Of a stretch of 40,294 nt of DNA, positions 1-7,821 are shown piece after piece. The notes beneath the pieces are model-generated. The model saw nothing but the letters and a program-made list of their open reading frames with translations. It was not told the origin of the DNA and did no database searches. Made by a program: the position numbers and the translations under genes. Within the stretch, counting starts at the first letter, position 1; each line of letters starts with the position of its first letter. This DNA is from Chamaesiphon sp. 336R_metabinner_41 (GTDB taxonomy: Bacteria > Cyanobacteriota > Cyanobacteriia > Cyanobacteriales > Chamaesiphonaceae): the NCBI GenBank assembly GCA_025359915.1, contig JANYDE010000056.1, positions 1 to 40,294 on the forward strand. Reading direction: 5' to 3'.

Positions 1-112
1 CTGCAAGATAGCCCTCAAAAGCGCATTCTCTCGTTGAATTTTTGACCAAAAATAGCTAAAACTGCAAGATCTTAAACTGGCTCAGAGCAAGCGTTACAAT
101 GCTATCTTGCAG
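1..112. repeat. Possible MITE with 12-bp terminal inverted repeats
   Basis: The first 12 bases, CTGCAAGATAGC, are the exact reverse complement of GCTATCTTGCAG at 101-112, and a partial extra copy (CTGCAAGATCTT) lies at 62-73. A 112-bp non-coding unit with perfect 12-bp ends looks like a small non-autonomous transposable element. Because it begins at base 1, it could instead be the right end of a larger element cut by the window edge. No target-site duplication can be tested on the left. Confidence 0.45.
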
Positions 113-140
113 GTTTTTACTTGTATCCTGTAGCTACCCC

Positions 141-418
141 ACGTAGACGGGGACATTGACGCTGTGGAATAAGGCACTGGTACGGATGGCGAGGATGATT
201 TCCTGAGCGCGTCCGAGGGCGAAGGCGGGGATTAAGACGTTACCACCTGCGGCGACGACTTCGACGATCGCTTTAATCAAATCACTCTCTTGGCTGCGGC
301 GGGAGGGGTGGGTATCTGCAACCTAGGTGGATTCGGTGATGAGGATGTCCGCTTCGGGTAAATCGGCTAGTTTCAAGCCCTCTGCGGTGCGGCTGCTGGT
401 GGTATTATAGTCGCCTGT
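141..418 (-). pseudogene. Duplicated internal fragment of the beta-CASP metallo-hydrolase gene
   Basis: This 278-bp stretch aligns without gaps to 3457-3734, inside the intact metallo-hydrolase gene (2445-5072), and differs only by scattered substitutions. It covers the part coding for the GDYNT, ESTYGAD and LIPAFALGRAQE motifs. The copy has no start, no metal-binding THAHLDH motif and no end. The codon for Tyr in ESTYGAD is TAG here, so it is dead. Homology starts and stops abruptly, which suggests a short segmental copy rather than decay of a full second gene. The next remnant upstream on the same strand is a DUF4351 gene, as it is next to the intact gene. Confidence 0.85.
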
Positions 419-435
419 TCATCTAAAGCGGCTAC

Positions 436-835
436 CTACACATTCTCATCCAACCACGTCAATAAATCTCCCATTTGGGTGAAATCTAACAAAGCTTCTC
501 CCAACTCCTCCAACTGCGCCAGAGATAACGCCTTTATTCGCGCTTCCATCTCGATCGACAAATTCCCTACTCGTCGATTCAATAATCGACAAATTCCCTA
601 CTCGTCGATTCAATAGACGAAGAATTAAAGTCTGTCCTTGCTTAACTTCACCTCGCTGTTCGCCCTCATGTTCGCCCTCCAACCGCGCTCGATTCAGCTC
701 TGATTTATACAGAGTATCGATTTCTTGCATCGTTTTCATAAAATCTTCCTCTTCCTGTGTTAAACCTATTGAATATTTTTCGCTGAGATACTTAAAATGT
801 TTAATACACACTTCTAAGATATCATTTCTTTCCAT
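436..835 (-). pseudogene. DUF4351 protein, frameshifted by a 31-bp tandem duplication
   Basis: From the ATG at 835 the reading frame gives about 80 sensible residues: a Glu/Lys-rich helix followed by the DUF4351 start LILRLLNRRVGNLS. It then enters a frame with no family resemblance. Removing one copy of the 31-bp repeat (554-584 or 585-615) restores IEMEARIKALSLAQLEELG, then EALLDFTQMGDLLTWLDENV and a stop at 436-438, which is the standard DUF4351 ending. DUF4351 usually sits at the C-terminus of Rpn/PD-(D/E)XK transposase-like proteins. The nuclease domain is missing here: stop codons lie just upstream of the ATG. It is therefore a doubly damaged remnant. The diagnosis of the frameshift is firm; the function is unknown. 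Confidence 0.85.
554..615. repeat. Perfect 31-bp tandem duplication
   Basis: Two identical, head-to-tail 31-bp units occupy 554-584 and 585-615. They sit inside a DUF4351 reading frame, and since 31 is not a multiple of three they shift the frame. No base differs between the units, so the duplication looks recent. Confidence 0.95.
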
Positions 836-956
836 TTCTTACTAGTATCGACTCTATAGGTTCTGGTCATCGCATTCTCATCTTTATCGATCGATCGCTT
901 CGTTGGCACCGCCTACAGTAGGTAATCGTTAACTCTAGTTTAACATTAACTCCTTA

Positions 957-1013
957 TTCTGTTTTGCAGCAGAGTGTCTTAAAATAAATGAGAGCCAGGT
1001 GCTTTCAATATAG
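957..1013 (+). pseudogene. 3' remnant of a DUF433 antitoxin gene
   Basis: Frame 957-1013 reads FCFAAECLKINESQVLSI and then a stop. The core FAAECLK matches the C-terminal part of the nearby DUF433 protein (VFAFAAECLKED near 1437-1470), and the DNA also matches over about 20 bases. It is only the tail of such a gene and has no start. It is probably debris of a second DUF433 antitoxin or a partial duplication of the neighbour. Confidence 0.55.
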
Positions 1014-1044
1014 GATAAACTAGTATTAGTAAAGAAAATTTTGT

Positions 1045-1233
1045 ATGGATACATCAATTGAAGAGCGTTTAAAGGCATTAGAAGCTGCTATAGCTGAACT
1101 AAAACAGCAAAATGCTCATCCAGAACCAAACTGGATCGAGCAGATTACTGGTTCATTTAAGGACGATCCAATTTTTGATGAAGTTTTAGCCTATGGTCGA
1201 GAATTTCGCTACGCAGATCGTCCTCACTTATGA
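1045..1233 (+). CDS. Orphan VapB-like antitoxin
   Basis: A 62-aa protein with an N-terminal heptad-like helix (EERLKALEAAIAELKQQ), then a WIEQITGSFKDDPIFDEVL segment and a YGREFRYADRP tail. This arrangement (short coiled coil, W-E-x-I-x-G, F/Y-D-E-x-x-x-x-GREFR) is typical of small cyanobacterial antitoxins encoded just before a PIN-domain VapC toxin. Here the stop overlaps an ATGATTAAG that could have been the toxin start, but that frame closes at once. Only about 30 bases separate this gene from the next ORF, so the toxin seems to have been deleted. The family call rests on remembered pattern similarity; the absence of a toxin is seen directly. Confidence 0.6.
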   Translation: MDTSIEERLKALEAAIAELKQQNAHPEPNWIEQITGSFKDDPIFDEVLAYGREFRYADRPHL

Positions 1234-1262
1234 TTAAGATGCGGATTTCTGTAAACTAAATT

Positions 1263-1535
1263 ATGAACTGGAAAACACATATTCATTCAGATCCTAAAAT
1301 TCTACTGGAAAAGCCTGTAATTAAAGGAACGCGACTATCGGTTGAATTCATTCTGGGGTTATTTTCAGAAGGTTGGACAGAGCAACAAGTTTTAGAGAAT
1401 TATCCAACACTTAATACTCGATCGATCCAAGCTGTATTCGCTTTTGCAGCCGAGTGTCTTAAAGAAGATGTATATTACACATCCTTATTCTCTAAACGCG
1501 ATATCGACCATAATTGCTCTGCAATTGCTCGATAG
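1263..1535 (+). CDS. DUF433 antitoxin with a chimeric C-terminus
   Basis: Residues 1-70 are a clear DUF433 protein (KPVIKGTRLSVEFILGLFSEGWTEQQVLENYP, here split in description: KPVIKGTRLSVEF then ILGLFSEGWTEQQ), a winged-helix-like antitoxin usually paired with a DUF5615 PIN-like toxin. After AAECLKED at about 1470 the sequence no longer resembles the family. Its last 20 or so residues are read antisense through the 3' end of the decayed GmrSD gene (stop of that gene at 1475-1477). The native end and the toxin were apparently lost by a deletion that fused the two loci. The protein may still fold because the conserved core is intact. It is one of three antitoxin loci in the window with no working toxin beside it. 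Confidence 0.75.
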   Translation: MNWKTHIHSDPKILLEKPVIKGTRLSVEFILGLFSEGWTEQQVLENYPTLNTRSIQAVFAFAAECLKEDVYYTSLFSKRDIDHNCSAIAR

Positions 1536-2412
1536 AGTTGAAACCGCTCTTCTAAATTTGCTTTAGTAAACAGTGATTTATCTTCTCCTGTAGCTTTCTA
1601 GTAAGCTTTAAATGCTAATGAATTAGTGTCAATTGCTTTCTTAAAACCTGGATTATTTTTGTAGCAATTTTTGTGCAGAGATTGAGCTAACAAGTTTTCC
1701 TTGAGATAATGTTCTACCTTAAAATCATATTCTCGGTCGTTAAGACTCGCATTAATTTTCTTAGGTAGTAGTAGTAATCCACCCATCCGATCTCGATATT
1801 CTCTAAATGCACCTAAATCGTCAAACTCATGAGTATGAAGATCGTAGCGATTTGCCCAAATATGTTCAATTTCGTAGGCACATCTACGAGATCTGACAAC
1901 GTACTCACAATATCGACCTGGTTCACCACTTTGGATTTCAATCCAATCGATTAACCTCGCCAACTGACCATGTAAACTTTTACCATTCGATCTGTTTAGA
2001 GAAGGATGATGGGTGAAATTGATAGATTCATCTTCAGATTTAAGGTAGCTAACTAAAACATTGCGCAGCTCTTCGATTTCTAATCCACGTATTTTTTTTG
2101 TAAGTTGAAAAACTGCATATTTAACGGTTCCATAAACAATTGACTTGGAATTCCAAATTCGTCGATTCAACCAGCAGTCAATGAAATCAGCAACCAATTT
2201 TAACTTTAATTGAGTATTCGATAGGCATCTTCAGCGTCAGCCATGATTTCTACAAAACTGACCTTTTCCAGTAACCAGTCTATAAAATAAGGAAGTGATG
2301 CGCCTCGTAAATCCTCAGAAAAATATTCATTAATGTCTTGGTATCTCCCTACTAAATTAACAACCGATTCAATGCTATTTGTAGTGTCAAAAATATTTCC
2401 AAAGTAAGTCAC
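1475..2412 (-). pseudogene. GmrSD-type (DUF262/DUF1524) restriction nuclease, decayed
   Basis: Three pieces of one gene are visible. At 2412-2206 is a 68-aa middle segment (ALPYFIDWLLEKV-like, then MADAEDAYRI) that normally precedes the MNDRG motif. At about 2215-1601 is the C-terminal DUF1524 HNH part (KLVADFIDCWLNRRIWN, AYEIEHIWANRYD, RDRMGGLLLLPKKINASLND). After an in-frame TAG at 1598-1600 the same frame continues with KATGEDKSLFTKANLEERFQ to a stop at 1475-1477. The N-terminal DUF262 NTPase domain is absent, a central deletion with a frame change lies near 2206-2215, and there is a nonsense codon. GmrSD enzymes cut modified phage DNA; this copy cannot work. It is convergent with, and overlapped by, the DUF433 gene. 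Confidence 0.85.
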
Positions 2413-2444
2413 TCACTATTATTCCCTAGTCAATTACAATTCTA

Positions 2445-5072
2445 TCATTCGTCATCTTCCAGATCGATTTTCTCCATCAGAGTTTCTGCATCCAATTCAT
2501 CTTCCACAGGCTGAGATTCAACCGCCACAACCTGACGGACAAATGCCGGACATTTCGCTGTCGGATCGACATTGCGCTTGTACAAGGGACTCTCCTCCCC
2601 GCGACAGAGATAACCGTCGAAAAACTCACAGACAGCGCAACAATCCATCCCACTCAAGATCGCCGAGTCAACTGCAAAAGATTTATGACTGGCGGGTTTG
2701 AGCATCAAGCCGCCCTTTGTCCACTTGGCTGATAATAATCCCGTTGCGGCTAAATGTTGCCAGCGGGGATCTTCGAGGACGCTATCGGCGATGCGCAGCC
2801 ATGCACCATCGAATTCGGCTTCGATTTCGAGTTCAAATTCTTGTCCCGCATCGACTCTGGCTACCTGAGCTTTCGAGAGGTGTTCGGGTGCTTCGCCGAA
2901 GGTAATCGTATCGCCGACTTCGGGAATGTGAATCCAATATTTATCGCGCAAATCTCCGGCTTTGGAGAGTTCGTGGAGGGCGGATTTGGAGCCGTGGATC
3001 AGGATTAGGTGTTGGGGATTGACGCGATGGATGACTTGGGTAATTCCGACTCGATCGGCATGGGCAGACAAATTAAATCGTTGAATCTTGGCTCTGACGG
3101 TGAGCGGAGTACCATCGAGTTCAATTTCAGCTTCTGGCTCTAGGCTTTGGAGGAAGCGTCCTGGGGATTCTTCGTCGGTATAGCCGGAGATGAAAATGGC
3201 CGCATTTTCCCGTTCTAATAGAATTTTAGCGTAGCCGATACTGGCTCCGCCTGTCAACATACCGGAACTGGCGATGATGACGGAGGGGTGAGCGATCGCG
3301 AGGGGGCGTTCTTTGGGCGATCCGATCGAGATGATCCGTGGTGAGGATTTCTCGCTGAAGAAGGGGGACTGGGTTTTGGCGAAGTTCTTGACGGCGGCGG
3401 GGAGTAGCTCTAATTGATTTTGGAATAAGTCGGTGACTTCGCGGACTAAGCCATCGACGTAGACAGGGACGTTGACGCTGTGAAATAACGCGCTGGTGCG
3501 GATGGCGAGGATAATTTCCTGGGCGCGTCCGAGGGCGAAGGCGGGTATTAACACGTTACCACCTGCGGCGACGACTTCGACGATCGCTTTGATTAAGTCG
3601 CTCTCTTGGCTGCGGCGGGAGGGGTGGGTATCTGCGCCGTAGGTGGATTCGGTGATGAGGATGTCGGCTTCGGGTAAATCGGCGAGTTTCAAGCCCTCGG
3701 CGGTGCGGCTGCTGGTGGTATTATAGTCGCCTGTGTAGAGGATCGATCGATTGCCGTATTTCATGTAGATACAGGCTGCGCCGACGATATGCCCAGCGTG
3801 AATGAACCGCACGGTTAAGCCTGGGAGGGGTGAGAAGTCCACGCCGACGGGTTGAGTTTGGAGCGTGAACAGGGTTCGATCGAGATCGTCAGCCGAAAAT
3901 ACCTGTCCGAAGTCTTCATTTCCCTCTTTCTGTTGGGCTGTCTGCACCTTCAAACCGTCTGTCAGCATTACGTGGGCAATTGCTCGCGTACCGTGGGTAC
4001 AAATCATCGGTACATCAGGGAAATTCCGATGGAAAATAGGCAACGCCCCAATATGATCGAGGTGAGCATGGGTAACGATCATCAAATTTGGACGCTCTAA
4101 TAGTTCAAACGCAGGCAAAGGATCGCTTCCTTTCGGGCGAGTTCCCGCATCCATCACAATCTCATACGGCCCAATTTGCACCCGAAAACAAGACGCACCA
4201 ATCCCTCTAGCCGCACCTAATGGGGTGACAATTAACCGATCTAAATATTTATCACCCTCATCTACGGTTAATTCTCCTCCATCAGTCGGAACGGTAGATT
4301 TCGCCGAAACATACTTAGTCTGATGAGGATACGCATAAACTCGTGCTACCTTAGTCCTCGCATGTACCTGTACTCTAGCGCGTAATTCTGTCGGGACAAG
4401 ACTTTGAGCCTCCCATTCCCAGATTGGTTCTTTGACTCTGGTTAAGGACAATTCCCAATCTCGCTCTGTTAGCTCTAAATTCAGAGCTGAGAGGGCAAAA
4501 GGAGTCATTTCAGCTTTGCGGTCGCCATCCAAGTTTCGAGGGTTATAAACCGTCTTAGGGGCAACGCTGGTGAGAGATTTAACTGTCGATTCTTCACCTG
4601 CTTTAGGATCGAGATGGGTAGCCTTGAGCATTTCTAAAGTCTTTCCCACCCGTTGGGCGACAATTTGCCACAATTGCCCTGTCTTCATCGCTTCCGGCGG
4701 ATTGAGGAAGGTGGGACGAATAGTTTGTTCGCCATGTTTGTCGATCTTCGTAGTGACAATATTATGCTTGCGACTGACTTGGCAAATTCTGGCAACACAG
4801 ACAAATTTATCAGGTTCAAGCGCAGTCTCAGCAAAAGCTCCAACGATTTGCAATCGAGTAATATTCCCCTCAGTTTGCATAATCGGAATCACCAGCCATT
4901 GTTTATCACCCTCAATCAGAGTGATATCCCCTAATGGCGCGGCGCGAAACTGAATCCCATCGGGGGTAGTAAGAACTAGTTTAGTCGGCTCTCGATCGTC
5001 AGGGGCGATCATCCCACTAACTGTCATTTCACAATAATGTTCGAGTGAAATTTCAACGGTGTCAGTGGACAT
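2445..5072 (-). CDS. Beta-CASP metallo-beta-lactamase-fold RNase-like hydrolase
   Basis: An 875-aa protein. After about 260 residues of a cyanobacteria-type N-terminal extension comes a metallo-beta-lactamase core with the zinc motif THAHLDH (about residue 332), then GHIVGAACIYMKYG, GDYNT (about 446) and ESTYGAD. The beta-CASP part has LIPAFALGRAQE, IASSGMLTGG and a final LSAHAD motif. This order matches CPSF73/RNase J-type RNA processing enzymes, although the length and N-terminus differ from RNase J. The last 80 residues hold a Cys cluster (CCAVCEFF, YLCRG, KCPAF) that may bind a metal. Part of the gene has been copied to 141-418. RNA cleavage is the family expectation; the substrate is not known. 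Downstream is decayed DNA; upstream on the same strand is the DUF4351 pair. Confidence 0.9.
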   Translation of the reverse strand: MSTDTVEISLEHYCEMTVSGMIAPDDREPTKLVLTTPDGIQFRAAPLGDITLIEGDKQWLVIPIMQTEGNITRLQIVGAFAETALEPDKFVCVARICQVSRKHNIVTTKIDKHGEQTIRPTFLNPPEAMKTGQLWQIVAQRVGKTLEMLKATHLDPKAGEESTVKSLTSVAPKTVYNPRNLDGDRKAEMTPFALSALNLELTERDWELSLTRVKEPIWEWEAQSLVPTELRARVQVHARTKVARVYAYPHQTKYVSAKSTVPTDGGELTVDEGDKYLDRLIVTPLGAARGIGASCFRVQIGPYEIVMDAGTRPKGSDPLPAFELLERPNLMIVTHAHLDHIGALPIFHRNFPDVPMICTHGTRAIAHVMLTDGLKVQTAQQKEGNEDFGQVFSADDLDRTLFTLQTQPVGVDFSPLPGLTVRFIHAGHIVGAACIYMKYGNRSILYTGDYNTTSSRTAEGLKLADLPEADILITESTYGADTHPSRRSQESDLIKAIVEVVAAGGNVLIPAFALGRAQEIILAIRTSALFHSVNVPVYVDGLVREVTDLFQNQLELLPAAVKNFAKTQSPFFSEKSSPRIISIGSPKERPLAIAHPSVIIASSGMLTGGASIGYAKILLERENAAIFISGYTDEESPGRFLQSLEPEAEIELDGTPLTVRAKIQRFNLSAHADRVGITQVIHRVNPQHLILIHGSKSALHELSKAGDLRDKYWIHIPEVGDTITFGEAPEHLSKAQVARVDAGQEFELEIEAEFDGAWLRIADSVLEDPRWQHLAATGLLSAKWTKGGLMLKPASHKSFAVDSAILSGMDCCAVCEFFDGYLCRGEESPLYKRNVDPTAKCPAFVRQVVAVESQPVEDELDAETLMEKIDLEDDE

Positions 5073-5134
5073 GATGATGCAAGGTGTGGGATGGTGGGGC
5101 GTTGGATCGATGCCAACTACTCACTTATTGTATC

Positions 5135-5386
5135 TCACAGCGATTTAGCCAACCAAGCTGTCAGATCGTCGGCGGTATTGAAGTCTAATAAGGCATCACC
5201 GAGAGATTCGATCGATTCTAAAGATAAACTGTTGATCAGATCGATCGAGTTAGAATCCAGATTTCCCAACTTACGAGTCAACATTCTAATCATTAACGAT
5301 TTTCCTCCTTTATTACGACCGATAGCTTCACCTTTTTGAGTAGCGATATCGATTTGTTCTAGATATAAGGGTGATAAATTCATCAT
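5135..5386 (-). CDS. DUF4351 domain protein (C-terminal half of a split Rpn-like pair)
   Basis: An 83-aa protein with the DUF4351 pattern KSLMIRMLTRKLGNLD, LSLESIESLGDALLDF and LTAWLAKSL. Its ATG overlaps the stop of the upstream gene in TAATG, so the two are probably translated together. DUF4351 commonly caps longer PD-(D/E)XK or Rpn-type proteins. Here the cap is a separate polypeptide with only about 25 residues before the domain. It may assist the 214-aa partner, or it may be one product of an ancient split of a longer gene. Molecular function is unknown. Confidence 0.75.
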   Translation of the reverse strand: MMNLSPLYLEQIDIATQKGEAIGRNKGGKSLMIRMLTRKLGNLDSNSIDLINSLSLESIESLGDALLDFNTADDLTAWLAKSL

Positions 5387-6030
5387 TAACTCCGTTTCTT
5401 CTGTTTGTTTTCCAGAACAATTTTTAGGTTGGAAAATAGTTCCAGTGCATTTTGACGGTATGGACTATCTGCGGGTAATCGCACGATCTCAGCAATGGCG
5501 CGGATTTGGACATTATCTCGCCCTAAAATCCTCAGCCACAGCGTATCAGGTGTTTCTGGTAGCTGATGGATTACCACAATCCCTGTTTTGAAAGATTTTG
5601 GTAAGAGATATACAGCTTCACCCCAGCTCTCTACCTCCTTTATAGCACCGAAATCGATTAATTTCTCAGCACTGAGCGTTGGGGTGAGAATCCAGAGCTG
5701 GGGAAAGTCTGCTTCGGTTAATTTAGGCTTCCCGTCACGTTTGGCTTGGCGAGTTAATTCATTTTGCAGATCGATTAATTTGGCGATGCAGCTTCGCACT
5801 TCACCGATGGTAACAGCTTTGCGGAAGGGTTCAAACGTTGCTGGGGTGGCTGCTAATTTGTGCAGTAATCCCAGTCGAGCATCTGTCTGGATGTTTGCAG
5901 TAGGGGTGAAGTAGACATCGATCTCTCGCACCTGAGCATCAATAGTCTTGGCGGTTTGAACTTCACCAAAAGGACTCAAGAGAGTTTCGAGTAAATCTTT
6001 GGCAAATTGATCGTGTGGAAATTGCGTCAT
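5386..6030 (-). CDS. Conserved cyanobacterial protein partnered with DUF4351
   Basis: A 214-aa protein starting MTQFPHDQFAKDLLETLL. I chose the ATG at 6030 rather than an in-frame TTG 21 bases earlier because FPHDQFAKD is the usual family beginning. It has EVQTAKTIDAQVREIDVYF near the start, the kind of acidic/hydrophobic spacing seen in PD-(D/E)XK-like folds, then a helical middle and a C-terminus rich in hydrophobic strands. Such proteins are common in cyanobacteria next to or fused to DUF4351 and are annotated only as hypothetical. Its stop overlaps the next gene's start (TAATG). A nuclease-like role is inference; no catalytic residues can be assigned with confidence. Confidence 0.7.
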   Translation of the reverse strand: MTQFPHDQFAKDLLETLLSPFGEVQTAKTIDAQVREIDVYFTPTANIQTDARLGLLHKLAATPATFEPFRKAVTIGEVRSCIAKLIDLQNELTRQAKRDGKPKLTEADFPQLWILTPTLSAEKLIDFGAIKEVESWGEAVYLLPKSFKTGIVVIHQLPETPDTLWLRILGRDNVQIRAIAEIVRLPADSPYRQNALELFSNLKIVLENKQKKRS

Positions 6031-6047
6031 CGTTAATTTTTGTCCAC

Positions 6048-6330
6048 TCAACTAGACTTGAAATTTTGGTGATTACACTCATTTAACAGCCGTTTGAATT
6101 CTGTGGCAACTTGACAAGGATTTCGACCGATAAATGGAGCAAAAATGATCGCTTCATGAGGATTGCGCCCAGTTTTTCTGACTGTATTTAGTAAGCAAAC
6201 AGCATACACGTTCAATCCCTTGTTGCTGCATAAAGTCAATCCACTCTTTTACTTGTGCCTCAACATATCCAGGTCGAGATGAACCAAAAACAATCGGTTC
6301 ATTTGTTGAAGCAGCAGCAAATTTGTACAT
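6048..6330 (-). pseudogene. Tyrosine-phosphatase-family gene with the catalytic middle deleted
   Basis: The N-terminal frame (ATG at 6330) reads MYKFAAASTNEPIVFGSSRP and continues to IERVCCLLTK. The sequence then jumps to the typical C-terminal frame TVRKTGRNPHEAIIFAPFIG and ends at 6048-6050. In cyanobacterial dual-specificity-phosphatase-like proteins these two parts flank about 90 residues that include the HCxxGxxRT active site. That segment is absent here, and the two halves lie in different frames around 6190-6200. No phosphatase activity is possible. Both flanks are otherwise well preserved, so the deletion looks recent. Confidence 0.8.
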
Positions 6331-6392
6331 AATATTTTTTCCGTGACAACCCACGATCTTTCTTTGATGAAGTTTTTCCAATACAGCCTCTA

Positions 6393-7118
6393 CTAAGATT
6401 TACCAAAAGATAGAAGGTGCTGCTGCGGTAAGACACTTTCATTTTTCAGCAACTTCAGCCCCACATCTTTCATCTCATACTGAATTTGTTTTTGAGTAGT
6501 TTTGTGATGTGGCTTAATGAAAACCTTTGGATCTTCACCACGATATTCGGTTAATACAACTCGTCCACCTGGCTTGAGTGCAGCGACAATACCCGTCATC
6601 ATTTCATGGGGATAACTGAACTCGTGATAGGCATCTACCATGATGGCGAGATCGATACTTTCTGGGGGTAATTCTGGACTTTGCTCGGTGCCTAACTGGG
6701 TTTGGATATTTGTAATCTTGCTTTTTTTGATCCGCTGTTTCAATAGTTCGATCATTTCTGGCTGCACATCTACAGCAAGTACTTTCCCTTCAGGTACTTG
6801 TTGCGCTAGGAGTTGAGAAATATAGCCTGTGCCTGCGCCTATATCCGCTACAACATCTGTAGATTTCAATTCTAATGCGGCGATCATTTTTTGGGGTTGC
6901 TCCTCTGTGGCTCGATCGGGACGCTCTAGCCAGTTTGCACCTTGATGTCCCATGACTTGGGCAATTTCTCTACCCATGTAATATTTACCCGTACCATCGA
7001 AGCTGGGCTGGCGATAGCTATAATATTTGGATTGAATTAAAGCTGTGCTATTTGGTGCGGCAATTTGCCAACAGACGAGACAAGAGATTAGAAGTTTGAA
7101 GAGATTTTTAAACAGCAT
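6393..7118 (-). CDS. Class I SAM-dependent methyltransferase with an N-terminal hydrophobic segment
   Basis: A 241-aa protein. Residues 5-27 (FKNLFKLLISCLVCWQIAAP) look like a signal peptide or membrane anchor. The methyltransferase motif I is VVADIGAGTGYIS at residues 89-101, with the acidic residue of motif II in LAVDVQPEM and the later motifs MVDAYHEFSYPHEM and LKPGGRVVLTEYRGE. This type, with a GKYYMGREIAQVMGHQGA lead-in, is widespread as a possibly exported methyltransferase of unknown substrate. It lies 50 bases downstream of, and on the same strand as, the ArsR-type regulator gene, so the two probably form an operon controlled by the operator at 7758-7801. A link to metalloid or sulfur-compound methylation is only suggested by that pairing. 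Confidence 0.8.
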   Translation of the reverse strand: MLFKNLFKLLISCLVCWQIAAPNSTALIQSKYYSYRQPSFDGTGKYYMGREIAQVMGHQGANWLERPDRATEEQPQKMIAALELKSTDVVADIGAGTGYISQLLAQQVPEGKVLAVDVQPEMIELLKQRIKKSKITNIQTQLGTEQSPELPPESIDLAIMVDAYHEFSYPHEMMTGIVAALKPGGRVVLTEYRGEDPKVFIKPHHKTTQKQIQYEMKDVGLKLLKNESVLPQQHLLSFGKS

Positions 7119-7168
7119 TGAATGTTAAAGTATTGTTGGGTAATATTGTTAATTAGATCGATCGAAAT

Positions 7169-7750
7169 TCAATGGTTGGAATCCATCCGCCAGTCGGATT
7201 CTGGAACGCGCTGATAAATACTATTTTCTCTTTTCATCATATTGTAACCCACCAGTTCTCGTCGGAGTGTTGCGGTATCTGAATGAATGGGTTTGATTAT
7301 TTGATTCAACTCCTGTTCGGGATAAAGTCGCTCTAATTCAAACTTCTGCACCAACCATTTGAGAATAATTCGGCGTTTCTTTCGACTGGCGGAGATTTCT
7401 TTGATAATATCGTTTTCGACAAAGCTATGAAGGACTTTCGTTTCCCAAACATCTTCTTGAACGGGTGGAGTTATTTCTGTGGCTGTGAGGGTGGCTTTTT
7501 GCATCGCTTGGAGCGCGTCGAGATCTAGATAGTAGTAGTGAGTATTTCCCTCTGCTCGCATATGGACGAGTTGCAATTCTTTGAGTTTGCTCAAGTGGTG
7601 AGAAACTGTCGGCTCTTTCAATTCGAGAATTGAAGCCAATTCTTCGACGCTTCGCTCTTGTTGCGCCAATGCGCCGACTAGTTTCAATCGGCTCTCATTT
7701 GCCAATGCTTTGAAAAACTGGACGAGAGTGGTTAAGTCTTGTTCGCTCAC
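7169..7750 (-). CDS. ArsR-family transcriptional regulator with DUF2087 domain
   Basis: A 193-aa protein. Residues 5-85 form an ArsR winged helix (ALANESRLKLVGALAQQE, VEELASILELKEPTVSHHLS, KLKELQLVHMRAEGNTHYYY). No ArsR-type metal-binding Cys motif (CVC) is seen. Residues 110-185 match DUF2087 (RRIILKWLVQKFE, PEQELNQIIKPIHSD, TLRRELVGYNMMKRE). The start at 7750 lies only 8 bases from three regularly spaced perfect palindromes, so autoregulation is likely. The methyltransferase gene follows on the same strand. The signal sensed is unknown. Confidence 0.85.
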   Translation of the reverse strand: MSEQDLTTLVQFFKALANESRLKLVGALAQQERSVEELASILELKEPTVSHHLSKLKELQLVHMRAEGNTHYYYLDLDALQAMQKATLTATEITPPVQEDVWETKVLHSFVENDIIKEISASRKKRRIILKWLVQKFELERLYPEQELNQIIKPIHSDTATLRRELVGYNMMKRENSIYQRVPESDWRMDSNH

Positions 7751-7757
7751 TATTTCG

Positions 7758-7801
7758 ATCTAATTAGATGCTCGTCTAATTAGAAGTGTATCTAATTAGA
7801 T
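7758..7801. promoter_or_regulatory. Triple-palindrome operator upstream of the ArsR gene
   Basis: The perfect palindrome TCTAATTAGA occurs three times, at 7759-7768, 7775-7784 and 7791-7800, exactly 16 bases apart. The outer two extend to ATCTAATTAGAT. The array ends 8 bases before the start codon of the ArsR-family gene and covers its likely promoter. Regular palindromes at this position are the classic layout of an autoregulatory binding site. Confidence 0.8.
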
Positions 7802-7821
7802 CGAGAATGTCCAGTAATTGC

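Noticed and set aside
2717-4953. Several plus-strand ORFs of 60-130 aa inside the metallo-hydrolase gene
   Set aside because: They are antisense shadows of a strongly conserved reading frame and show no family resemblance.
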